From an uncultured Sphingomonas sp. (GTDB lineage: Bacteria > Pseudomonadota > Alphaproteobacteria > Sphingomonadales > Sphingomonadaceae), in assembly GCF_936927845.1 (NCBI RefSeq), contig NZ_CAKZHV010000040.1:1-52130 (forward strand): DNA of 52,130 nucleotides. The letters run 5' to 3'. Under the pieces are notes generated by a model that worked only from the letters and a program-made list of their open reading frames with translations, searched no databases and was not told where the DNA came from. How positions within the stretch are numbered: position 1 is the stretch's first letter; the number at the start of each line of letters is the position of its first letter. The position numbers were made by a program, and so were the translations under genes. Below, piece after piece: positions 1-7,303 of the stretch.

Positions 1-125
1 GTTGACCATTTGTTCCGACTGCCGCTGTCCATATGACAAACCTTGAGGTGCCCCCAGATAGAGATGGCACATGTTGGCCGCTGTACATTATTGGGCCACG
101 GATTCACGGTAGCGTGAGCGGAGGC

Positions 126-620
126 TCAGGCTTTCCAGTCGGTCGTGAAGTCGAGGGCTTCGATCATGTCGAAAAGCGAGCAGCAAGGCACCCCGAACCC
201 GCGGCAGACGTCCGGCACCTTGCGGTTAGCGCCCTGCTTGCTCGGCTTCGACACCTCAAAGCTGACCACGGTGCGTTCGCCGGGCTCGACCCGGCCATAG
301 GAGATTAGAAAGGGATCGCGGCCGACGAGCTCAACCCCGTTTTCGTCGAGCGCGCCGTAGCCGCCCATGATCGTATCGGCGACAAGCCCGGGATCGAGCT
401 CCTCGTTGAGGATCAGCGCAGCCTTGCTCTCCTCCGTGCAGAGCCAGTCGACGATGTCGCCGCGGCCGGAGATGACCTCCTCATACTGCTCGAGCGGCAC
501 CTTCACGTTGCCGATCGTGCCCTGGTGACGCAGCCACTCCCAGAACACGGGAAAGCGCTTCACCGGATAGGCACGGCGATCACCGGTGATGAGCGTGTCG
601 GCGTCGAGAAGGTAGAGCAA
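126..620 (-). CDS. DUF4411-type PIN-like protein (probable toxin)
   Basis: A 164-residue protein with the start typical of DUF4411 proteins (LYLLDADTLI, an acidic residue near the N-terminus as in PIN-fold nucleases) followed by FWEWL. A second acidic cluster (LDENGVELVGRDPFLI) sits near residues 90-105. The start is a TTG at 620, ten bases after the stop of the upstream XRE/ImmA gene, so the two form one operon. DUF4411 proteins are known to pair with such regulators as toxin-antitoxin-like modules; toxin activity here is inferred from that pairing. No better start is visible. It could also be a non-toxic PIN-like nuclease. Confidence 0.72.
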   Translation of the reverse strand: MLYLLDADTLITGDRRAYPVKRFPVFWEWLRHQGTIGNVKVPLEQYEEVISGRGDIVDWLCTEESKAALILNEELDPGLVADTIMGGYGALDENGVELVGRDPFLISYGRVEPGERTVVSFEVSKPSKQGANRKVPDVCRGFGVPCCSLFDMIEALDFTTDWKA

Positions 621-630
621 CCCGACCCCG

Positions 631-1782
631 CTATGCCATCAGTTCGGTCATGCGGCCGATCGCAGTCGGCTTAACGCCGAGCACCTTGCCCGCCTTGGTC
701 GTGGTGAGCGCGCCGCCCGCGACCATGCGATCGACCAGGTTGAGCAGGCCCTGCCCCACTCGATGACGGCGAACGACATAATAGTCAGGCGCCCCCTTCC
801 CCACCTTTTGTGGAAACTCGCGGCGGTCCTCATCGAAGCGATCGGCCAAGCGCCGGTACAGCGCCGCATCGATCAGGCGCTCGCGGAGCAGATTGTAGGC
901 CACCATCTTGCGGCTGACTTTCCGAGCATTCGCGAAGGCGCCGATCTGCTCAACCAGGTCATCGAAGGCGACACCGACGTCGATCTCGCGTAGCTCGGCC
1001 GGAACAAGGAGGAACCGCGCGGCCGCGTCATCGCAGAGGCGTTCGACCGCCTGCTCGCTGTCGTAGCCGCTGATGCCGCTCTGTCCGAGCAGCACGTGAC
1101 CAAGCTCGTGCAGCAGCGTGAACGGCCACGCCGTCTTGGAGTCCGTCTCGTTGATCACGATGAATGGCGCGACATCGTCCGCGAGCGCCATGCCACGGAA
1201 AACACCCGGACTCAGATTGCTCCGGTAGTTTCCCAGATTACCGATCAGCAGGACATAGACCCCGGCCGCTTCGACCGCATCCCGAAGAATGCGAAAGGCC
1301 TGCTCAATGGTACGGGCCTCGCGATAAGCGGTACGATCGAGCGCCAAAAGATCGGCCATTGCACCTGCGAGGCCGTCCGCTCCGACCCGCGGATCCACGG
1401 AGCCGACAAATGGACGAGGCTCCGCCTCTTCGGCATCCTCCAGCGCGCCGCGAACCAGCGCCTGCCGCGTACGAACGTCACGCACCAAGGCATCGACAGT
1501 CGCCTCGGCGCCAACCTCCCGTTGCCGCAGCGTACGGAAGTCGTGCGCTCGTGCTGCAGGCGCGGGCGGCGCCGGCAGGTAAAAAGTCAGCAGCGGTCGC
1601 CGATACCGATCCGCCATCTTCAGCAGCTGAGGACGGCTTGGCTCTCGAACCCCGTTCTCCATGTCCGCCAGCCGCGCAGCCGCGTTCTCACCGCCGAGCC
1701 CGATGCCCCGTGCGGCGTCCTCAAGCGTCAGGCCCGCGCTTTCGCGCGCCCATGACAGGATCTGAGGATTGACCTTTGGCAT
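631..1782 (-). CDS. XRE-family HTH + ImmA/IrrE metallopeptidase
   Basis: A protein of 383 residues from the ATG at 1782; an in-frame extension to 1860 has no family-like sequence. Residues about 5-65 form an XRE helix-turn-helix (SWARESAGLTLEDAA..., ENGVREPSRPQL). The central part has the zinc-peptidase motif HELGH at about residues 223-227, followed by CDDAAARFLLVPA, as in ImmA/IrrE proteins. It lies directly upstream of the DUF4411 gene. In such pairs this protein is usually both repressor of the operon and antitoxin; that role is inferred. Possible function: plasmid maintenance. Confidence 0.82.
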   Translation of the reverse strand: MPKVNPQILSWARESAGLTLEDAARGIGLGGENAAARLADMENGVREPSRPQLLKMADRYRRPLLTFYLPAPPAPAARAHDFRTLRQREVGAEATVDALVRDVRTRQALVRGALEDAEEAEPRPFVGSVDPRVGADGLAGAMADLLALDRTAYREARTIEQAFRILRDAVEAAGVYVLLIGNLGNYRSNLSPGVFRGMALADDVAPFIVINETDSKTAWPFTLLHELGHVLLGQSGISGYDSEQAVERLCDDAAARFLLVPAELREIDVGVAFDDLVEQIGAFANARKVSRKMVAYNLLRERLIDAALYRRLADRFDEDRREFPQKVGKGAPDYYVVRRHRVGQGLLNLVDRMVAGGALTTTKAGKVLGVKPTAIGRMTELMA

Positions 1783-1944
1783 CTTGGTGCGTCGCAACTC
1801 CGAGCTACTTGGGACGCCGTTATGGACACGGCTGCCTGACTTGTCAGGCCCTAGATCCACCTACACGGCAACAGAGGACCTGGTCGACGTTGCCGCTGCC
1901 CAGCTTGAGGGCGATCGCGGCTGACCGCCCAATCGAGCCCACGA

Positions 1945-2113
1945 GATAGATATACTGAAAGCACGAGCCCCGCTTCGAAGGGCCGAATCCGCCCCGGGAA
2001 ACCGCTTCCCCAGTGTGTAACCCGGTTACACGCACCCTCTCACGGGCCGTCTGGCCGACATAGAAATACTGAAAGCACGAGGATTTCCGGGATAGATTAA
2101 CCGAAAGCACGAG
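1945..2113 (+). repeat. Three iterons upstream of repC
   Basis: Three direct 23-bp repeats at 1945-1967, 2059-2081 and 2091-2113, all ending in GAAAGCACGAG and starting GATAGA or CATAGA. The first two share TACTGAAAGCACGAG; the third has ACCGAAAGCACGAG. Two more copies lie between repC and repA. The repeats sit in a 614-bp stretch without a gene (1783-2396), as expected for initiator binding sites. Which initiator binds is not visible in the sequence. Confidence 0.8.
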
Positions 2114-2241
2114 GCAGCGCGGGCGACGATCCTCGGCCACGCCGTCTACGCTGGCTGCGCCGACGCGTCTGCGATTCACAGACGCACCGCCTCGCGATCG
2201 TCCGATCGCGTGTCACCAGCAAGGGGAAGCCGTGCAGAAAT

Positions 2242-2270
2242 GAAAAACCCGGCACTAGGCCGGGCTTTTC
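2242..2270. terminator. Bidirectional terminator-like hairpin before repC
   Basis: CCCGGC and GCCGGG pair around a five-base loop (ACTAG), with five A on the left and TTTT on the right, so it can act as an intrinsic terminator in both directions. In repABC plasmids a counter-transcribed RNA ending in such a hairpin lies just before repC; this hairpin is in that position, about 130 bp before the repC start. No clear promoter for such an RNA was recognised. Confidence 0.6.
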
Positions 2271-2396
2271 GGAACCTCGGTGAGGCCGTGTCGCAGCGAA
2301 GCCTTTAGCCGAGATCCGATGACGCAGCAATAGAGAGCGCGGTTCGCGCCACGGACTTCTGCGTCCGCACGGGCTCCCGGAGGGGGTTTCCGAACG

Positions 2397-3740
2397 ATGA
2401 GTTATGCCTACGCTCCTGGGGCGGGCCACCGCCGGCTCGACGAACGCACTGCCGCAACCGACCAGCTTGCGGCGCAGTTCCGAGGGCTTCCCGCGGATCT
2501 CAGCCACCGGCAGGTCCTCACTGTTTTCAAGCGTGCGGCGCCATACATCGGTATCCCCCCTCGCCTCGTTCACGCCGTCGACACACTGATGAGCTGGTCG
2601 CGCTCGATCGACTGGTCGGACGGCCAACGCCCGATCGTCTTTCCCTCCAACGAGAAGCTGACGCAGAAGCTCGGCATCGGGGTACGCCAAGTCCAGAAAG
2701 TGCTCGCCAGCGCGGCACGCTTCGGCCTTATCACCCATCGCGATAGCGCGAACGGCAACCGGGTCGGCGCTCGCGGAAAGGACGGACGGCTGATCTACGC
2801 CTACGGCATCGATCTAAGCCCTCTCGCGGTGCGCTACCAGGAGTTCGCCGAGGCCGCCACCAAGGGTGCCGAAGCAGACCTCCGGATCAAGGTCCTGCGT
2901 CAACGATTGGCCGCTGCGCGTCGCCGAATAAGAACGCTCGCCCAGCTGGTCGAGGACGAGCAGATCGACAGCATCGATGCCCGTACGGCTGTGGAGATCT
3001 CGCTTCTCGCCACCAGCCAGATGCGCGGCGTGCGTGACGAGCATCTGTTGAGCGCCTGTGTCGAGCAGATGGAAGCGCGCGCCGATGAGCTCGGCAAGGC
3101 TGTTGCGGTTGAGAGTGTCCCGCACTCGACGATTTCACAAGAAAGTTCGCCCTCGGGCGAACAACACGACGCCCCTATTACAACTACAAACCAACCTGAA
3201 ACTGCTAAAGCAGCTTACAGTAGTGGCTTTCCGAGAAGAAGTAGCAAAACGGGATATGACGTGCGCGACCCTCAGCCCCAGACCGAGGTTGAGGCCGACT
3301 TGGAGAAACACGGCGTTGACCCCGAGTTCATCGCGGCGGTCGTTCCAGAGTTCATCCTGACCGATAGCCCGCGGCCGACCTGGGGAGATTTGATCGGAAC
3401 GGCAGAACGATTGGTCGATCAGACTGCTATCCACCGAAACGTGTGGCACGAAGCCTGCCGCCTAATGGGCCAGAAGGGCGCAGCCGCGTCGGTCCTTGCG
3501 ACCGCTCATAAGCACATGCGGGGGGATGTCGACCGGCCGGGTGCCTACCTCCGCGGGATGAACAAGCACGCCGCGTCGGGCCTGCTCAACCTTGGCCGAA
3601 CCTATCATGGTCTGAAGGACAACGCCCGGTCGAGCGGGATGCGGGCACTCTCCAGCGGCAAGGATCCACGCTCGATCGGCCAACTCGCGGCAGCGGCATT
3701 GGGGCTTGTGCGGACCGGTCGGCCAGCCCGCCTGCTATGA
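2397..3740 (+). CDS. repC: Plasmid replication initiator RepC
   Basis: A 447-residue protein matching the RepC initiator of repABC plasmids. The N-terminal domain has VFPSNEKLTQKLGIGVRQVQ (winged-helix region), then LITHRDSANGNR and the basic segment LRQRLAAARRRIR. The C-terminal domain (from about residue 310) has WGDLIGTAERL, WHEACRLMG and RPGAYLRGM, the usual RepC C-terminal pattern. The ATG at 2397 follows GGAGGGGG. RepC binds the origin, which in this family lies inside repC itself. Unusually, no repA/repB partition genes precede it; instead iterons lie on both sides and a second, unrelated initiator follows. Length is normal for the family. Confidence 0.88.
   Translation: MSYAYAPGAGHRRLDERTAATDQLAAQFRGLPADLSHRQVLTVFKRAAPYIGIPPRLVHAVDTLMSWSRSIDWSDGQRPIVFPSNEKLTQKLGIGVRQVQKVLASAARFGLITHRDSANGNRVGARGKDGRLIYAYGIDLSPLAVRYQEFAEAATKGAEADLRIKVLRQRLAAARRRIRTLAQLVEDEQIDSIDARTAVEISLLATSQMRGVRDEHLLSACVEQMEARADELGKAVAVESVPHSTISQESSPSGEQHDAPITTTNQPETAKAAYSSGFPRRSSKTGYDVRDPQPQTEVEADLEKHGVDPEFIAAVVPEFILTDSPRPTWGDLIGTAERLVDQTAIHRNVWHEACRLMGQKGAAASVLATAHKHMRGDVDRPGAYLRGMNKHAASGLLNLGRTYHGLKDNARSSGMRALSSGKDPRSIGQLAAAALGLVRTGRPARLL
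3145..3260 (+). other. Candidate oriV inside repC: palindrome plus AT-rich stretch
   Basis: Within repC lies a perfect 8-bp inverted repeat with a TC spacer (GTTCGCCC at 3145-3152, GGGCGAAC at 3155-3162), followed by roughly 90 bp (about 3172-3260) clearly richer in A and T than the flanking DNA. The encoded protein segment is low in complexity (Thr, Ser, Asn, Lys). In characterised repABC plasmids the origin maps to an AT-rich tract in the middle of repC, so this is the best origin candidate. The assignment is by analogy. Confidence 0.5.
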
Positions 3741-3743
3741 GGA

Positions 3744-3857
3744 GATAGATGTACTGATAGCACGAGCCTACGCCCCCTGCCCGATGCTACTAGGAGAGCG
3801 TGCCGGCGCCGGCCGAGGCTCGAACGGTGCAATCCTCGTGCTTTCAGTATTTTTATC
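3744..3857. repeat. Two iterons, divergent, between repC and repA
   Basis: Copy four (3744-3766, plus orientation) begins directly after the repC stop and has one change in the core (ACTGATAGCACGAG). Copy five (3835-3857) is on the minus strand and ends with TACTGAAAGCACGAG when reversed. Both match the three copies before repC. They lie 69-182 bp before the repA start, so they could serve as origin sites or as autoregulatory operators of repA. Confidence 0.78.
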
Positions 3858-3925
3858 TCGGTTCGGGGATGATCGACCGCGCCGCTCGGAGTATGGTCCT
3901 CCGATAGGTTCGGAAGGGAGCGAAG

Positions 3926-4813
3926 ATGCCCAGGCTGAAAGCCATGCCGCAGCAAATCTCGCTGTTCGATATGGATAGCCCGCTACACGGCAAGGTGCGT
4001 GGTGAGCGTTCGATCATGCACTTCCCGTTCTTCACGCTGTCGAAGAACCCGCACATGGAGCGGATCGAGTACCGCCGTGAGGGCGTGACGATCGAAATAC
4101 GCCCCAGCGACACCGGGGTCGCGACCATGTGGGATAAGGAAATCCTCCTCTACGTCGCCTCCTTGATCGCACAGTCGATCGCAGACGGTCAGCCGGCTCA
4201 GGAGGAAGTGACGTTCGCGGCGCACGACTTCTTCCGGATCACAGGCGTCGAGCGCCCCTCGACACGGGACTATCGTCGCTTCGCAGAGGCGCTCGAGCGT
4301 CTGCAGGGCACCCAGATCAAGACCAACATCGAGACCGGCAACAAGATCGACCGAGGTTGGTTCTCATGGCTTGCGGAAGCTCAGGTAGAATATGAGAAGA
4401 TGGCCAACGGTGAGGAAATACTTCGGTATGTCCGGATCAGGCCGTGCAACTGGCTGTTCCGCGCGATCCAGCGCGATCAGCGAATGTACCATTACCATCA
4501 TGACTATTTCCGACTCGGTCCGATTGAGCGCCGCATGTACGAAATCGCACACTGTTCCGGCGAGCCGATCGAGATGTCAGTCGAAGAGCTGCATGCCCAA
4601 GTTGGATCGATGGGCCCGATCTCACGGTTGAAGAGCCTGGCTAAGGAAATAGAGGCAGAGAACCGCCTTCCCGACTACGACGTCACCGTCATTAACACGA
4701 TCACCGGCGAACAGGTCGACGCGCTCGGTCGAACCCGCAAGAAGAAGGGTATGGTGATCCAGATGCGGCCGAAAACGCGTAACACGACGCAGCCGAGGGC
4801 CCTGGTCGCGTAG
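3926..4813 (+). CDS. repA: Replication initiator protein A (RPA family)
   Basis: A 295-residue protein of the RPA-type initiator family common on sphingomonad plasmids. The N-terminus QISLFDMDSPLHGKVRGERS and the following MHFPFFTLSK, then TMWDKEILLYVASLI, are characteristic. The middle has the winged-helix-like segment FRITGVERPSTRDYRRF and a substrate-free region rich in basic residues. It follows two iterons and precedes a small membrane-protein gene. Together with repC the window holds two unrelated initiators over one set of iterons. Either may be the active replicon; co-operation is possible but not shown by the sequence. Confidence 0.85.
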   Translation: MPRLKAMPQQISLFDMDSPLHGKVRGERSIMHFPFFTLSKNPHMERIEYRREGVTIEIRPSDTGVATMWDKEILLYVASLIAQSIADGQPAQEEVTFAAHDFFRITGVERPSTRDYRRFAEALERLQGTQIKTNIETGNKIDRGWFSWLAEAQVEYEKMANGEEILRYVRIRPCNWLFRAIQRDQRMYHYHHDYFRLGPIERRMYEIAHCSGEPIEMSVEELHAQVGSMGPISRLKSLAKEIEAENRLPDYDVTVINTITGEQVDALGRTRKKKGMVIQMRPKTRNTTQPRALVA

Positions 4814-4905
4814 CTCCCCTGCCCTCCCGCTGATCTGTGCGCGCAACTGAATCAGCTTCTTTGCCGTTAAGCATCCGAAAAGGGTCTTGACGTATTGGAG
4901 CGTTT

Positions 4906-5181
4906 ATGCCGCAAGCCACCCTCGACGCCTGGATCTCGCTCTACGCCGCGGTTGGCCTGCTGGTCGCGATGTGCGCCACGATCGCCGTCATCAAAACCGT
5001 CCACGACTATCGCTCGGGCTCGCGGACGCTGGCGACCACAACCGTCATGGACAAGGTGCTGGCCGCGCCGCGTGTATGGGTGCGTTGGCAGCTCAACTAT
5101 CTGCTGGGTGCGCCGGCGATCCTGATGATCGCGACGCTCTACGCCCATCACCTCGGGTTCGCGACGCTCGTCGACGTGTAA
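4906..5181 (+). CDS. Small membrane protein, unknown
   Basis: A 91-residue protein with two hydrophobic segments (about residues 12-30, LYAAVGLLVAMCATIAVI, and 63-85, LLGAPAILMIATLYAHHLGF) separated by a basic loop. It is convergent with the lytic transglycosylase gene and overlaps its last codons by 34 bp. No family was recognised. The position beside a transglycosylase hints at an envelope role, but nothing more can be supported. Confidence 0.6.
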   Translation: MPQATLDAWISLYAAVGLLVAMCATIAVIKTVHDYRSGSRTLATTTVMDKVLAAPRVWVRWQLNYLLGAPAILMIATLYAHHLGFATLVDV

Positions 5182-6068
5182 GAGAATAGCTGCGCACCCC
5201 TAAAAGCAGGCGGCTGCGCAAGGTTCGAGGCAGTCTGGATCGTCGCGGTCCTGAAAGCACTCGCTCCCCAGCCCCGCGTAATGGCCGAGACATAGCCGAT
5301 GGTCTCCCGGAACGGCGGGATCCGCCCGTTCAGGCGCACCCTACCCGGCCCGGCATTGTAGGCAGCGAGCGCCAGATCGACGCGCTTGAACTCGTCCAGG
5401 TGGGCGCGAAGATAACGCGCCCCTCCCCTCAGGTTCTGCAACGGATCGCGCGAGTCATAGACGCCGAGAAACGCCGCGGTGCCGGGCATCAGCTGAGTGA
5501 GGCCAACCGCGCCTTTCGGGGATACGATGAACGGGTCGTATCGACTCTCCTGCGCGACAAGCGCGTCGAAGAGGCCGACCGGCACCCCTGCCTCGCACGC
5601 GACGGCCGAGATCAGCGGATAATATCGCGCGCGGCGCTGTTCCAAATAGGCGGGCAGGTCGCCTCGCGGCCGGTAGGGGCTCATCGAGCATGCGGCGGGG
5701 CTGTAGAGGTAAGGCGCAACGGCAGCTGCTGCGACCAGCCCCGCCGGACTTGCCCTTCCGGTCTGCATCCAGAGCGGGACCGGGATGGCCGAACGCTCGA
5801 TCGGCGCCGGTGCAAGAGCCGGCGCAAAGGTTGGCGCCGGTGCCAGCCCCGCAAAGTCCTGCGCCAGCGCGTCCGGAGAGACCCCCTCCCCCTCGCTGAC
5901 CGGCACAGGCGAGGCGCGCGGGCTTGTCTTGCCAACCTCGATGACGACCCCGTCGTCGACGCTGCGGAACGGGACGAGCTCTACCTGCTGCGCGCGAGCG
6001 GCCGACCAAGTCAGCGCCGCCATAGCGACACCAACGAGGCTTCGAGCCGCAAAGGTCGATCCCTTCAT
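5148..6068 (-). CDS. Secreted lytic transglycosylase (SLT/VirB1-like)
   Basis: A 306-residue protein with a signal peptide (VGVAMAALTWSAARA) and a proline/alanine-rich linker, then a goose-lysozyme-like SLT domain in the C-terminal half. Conserved motifs are present: the catalytic Glu in LVAQESRYDP, GAVGLTQLMPGTA, NLRGGARYLR and ALAAYNAGPGRV. It would cut peptidoglycan in the periplasm, usually to let a conjugation apparatus pass the wall. No other transfer gene is visible here, so it may belong to a transfer region outside the window. The ATG at 6068 follows AGGGG; a GTG three bases upstream is the alternative. Confidence 0.85.
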   Translation of the reverse strand: MKGSTFAARSLVGVAMAALTWSAARAQQVELVPFRSVDDGVVIEVGKTSPRASPVPVSEGEGVSPDALAQDFAGLAPAPTFAPALAPAPIERSAIPVPLWMQTGRASPAGLVAAAAVAPYLYSPAACSMSPYRPRGDLPAYLEQRRARYYPLISAVACEAGVPVGLFDALVAQESRYDPFIVSPKGAVGLTQLMPGTAAFLGVYDSRDPLQNLRGGARYLRAHLDEFKRVDLALAAYNAGPGRVRLNGRIPPFRETIGYVSAITRGWGASAFRTATIQTASNLAQPPAFRGAQLFSYTSTSVANPR

Positions 6069-6127
6069 CACCCCTAAAAGGGACCACAGCTTTCGAGGTC
6101 TGACAACGTGGAAACTTTTTACACACT

Positions 6128-6268
6128 CGCGGTGCAGGACGCATTACACAGCGCGGTGCAAGCGCGCCGCGCATTGCGGTTGCCACGCGCCGCGCGTGGT
6201 GGCATACACTCCGAAAGCACGTCGCACCGCGCATTGCACTACAATGCACTGCGCTTCCGCATTACAGG
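6128..6268. promoter_or_regulatory. Candidate partition site / parA operator: GCATTRC repeats
   Basis: Between the transglycosylase and parA, GCATTACA (6141, 6259), GCATTGC (6171, 6231) and the reverse CAATGC (6242) recur, with CGGTGCA at 6130 and 6154. GCATTG and CAATGC form an inverted repeat around CACTA (6231-6247). A half-iteron CCGAAAGCACG lies at 6211-6221. A repeat cluster just before a ParA/RHH operon is where the centromere and operator of such systems normally lie. The same words recur elsewhere in the window. Confidence 0.5.
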
Positions 6269-6278
6269 GAGCTTCGCA

Positions 6279-6953
6279 ATGCCGGTCATATTGGTGGGGT
6301 CGATCAAGGGTGGCGTCGGCAAGTCCACCACGGCGCTCGCGCTCGCATCCGAAATGCGCTCGGCCGGACAGAGCGTCCAGATCATCGATACCGACGAACA
6401 GCGCTCACTCCTGCGCTGGTACGAGGACTGGAAGCTGAAGGACCGCATCGTTGTCGAGGATGGCCACAAGCTGTCGCAGAAGGGATTGCAAGCGGCAGTG
6501 ATGAAGGCTTCCGAGCAGCATCCTTTCGTGATTGTCGACGTGAAGGGCGCGATGAACGAGCTCATCATGTACGCCACGCTGCAGGCCGACATGCTGATCA
6601 TCCCGCAGCGCGCCTCGGCTGCGGACCTCGAACGATCCGTCGAGTTCCTCGATCAGATGACCTTCATCGAAAGCGCTCGCGGGAGGCCCCTCCCCCACCG
6701 CGTGCTGATCACCCAGCGCAGCCCCGCGATCATGTCGCGGGCCGAACGTGAGGTCATGGACCAGACGCGAGAAGAGATCGGGGTGTTCAACTCCGAGCTC
6801 TCGCTCGGCGACGCATACCGGGCCATGTTCCTCTACCGGATGACGCTCGAGGAGCTCGACGCGCATGCGTTATCACGGACCGAGCGAGCGCGGCAGAATG
6901 TGCAAAGTCTTCTTCGCGAGATCGTCGCAATCATCAAGGAGTCGCAGGCATGA
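6279..6953 (+). CDS. parA: ParA-type partition ATPase
   Basis: A 224-residue MinD/ParA-family ATPase. The deviant Walker A box KGGVGKSTT is at residues 10-18, the A-prime region IIDTDEQRS near 39-47 and the Walker B segment FVIVDVKGA near 86-94. The short N-terminus without an HTH marks it as a small (type Ib) ParA or VirC1-like protein. The ATG at 6279 follows GGGAGC; longer in-frame starts run into the upstream repeats. The next gene overlaps by 4 bp and encodes a ribbon-helix-helix protein, the expected DNA-binding partner. Role: segregation of the plasmid at division. Confidence 0.85.
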   Translation: MPVILVGSIKGGVGKSTTALALASEMRSAGQSVQIIDTDEQRSLLRWYEDWKLKDRIVVEDGHKLSQKGLQAAVMKASEQHPFVIVDVKGAMNELIMYATLQADMLIIPQRASAADLERSVEFLDQMTFIESARGRPLPHRVLITQRSPAIMSRAEREVMDQTREEIGVFNSELSLGDAYRAMFLYRMTLEELDAHALSRTERARQNVQSLLREIVAIIKESQA

Positions 6954-7261
6954 GTGACGCACCAGCTCCCAAGAAGTTTGGCCGCGGCGCTCGGACGCCT
7001 ACGCCGACCGATCTCGACCTCTCGGACTTCAAGCCGACCCCGGCAACCGCCCCTAGCGCGCCGATGGACCTCCCAGAGGGCTATCGCCCTGGCTCGCCCG
7101 CGCGACGGCGCCGGGTGCGCGAAACGAAGAGCAAGTCGCTGACAATGCGGATCACGCCAACGACGTTCGACCGCTTCAACGACTACTGCGATCGCGAACA
7201 GATATCCTACGCCGACGCCTTCGATCGCTTGCTCAACCTGGCCGACACGGCCAAGGAATAA
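6950..7261 (+). CDS. Ribbon-helix-helix protein, probable ParB-type partner
   Basis: A 103-residue protein whose first 60 residues are Pro/Thr-rich and probably disordered, followed by a basic patch (ARRRRVRETKSK) and a C-terminal RHH-like domain (SLTMRITPTTFDRFNDYCDREQ). The ATGA overlap with parA shows translational coupling. In type Ib partition systems such a small protein binds the centromere and represses the operon; the repeats before parA are the obvious target. It contains no ParB nuclease-like domain, unlike the long ParB-like protein encoded at 12.6 kb. Confidence 0.7.
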   Translation: MSDAPAPKKFGRGARTPTPTDLDLSDFKPTPATAPSAPMDLPEGYRPGSPARRRRVRETKSKSLTMRITPTTFDRFNDYCDREQISYADAFDRLLNLADTAKE

Positions 7262-7265
7262 GAGT

Positions 7266-7303
7266 GAAGGGGGCGGGTGCATCTTGAGAAAGGATGCACC
7301 ACC
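7266..7303 (+). promoter_or_regulatory. Purine/hairpin leader, copy 1
   Basis: GAAGGGGGCG (7266-7275) is followed by a perfect 8-bp hairpin, GGTGCATC (7276-7283) with GATGCACC (7293-7300), three bases before the start codon at 7304. The ribosome-binding purines (GAGAAAGGA) lie in the loop and 3-prime arm, so folding would change their exposure. First of ten leaders of this type. Confidence 0.6.

Noticed and set aside
33..308. 91-residue plus-strand open frame at the start of the window
   Set aside because: It lies mostly antisense to the DUF4411 gene, without a ribosome-binding site; nothing else is seen in bases 1-125.
6211..6221. Sixth iteron before parA
   Set aside because: Only the half CCGAAAGCACG matches; the other half differs, so it is noted only as a half-site.
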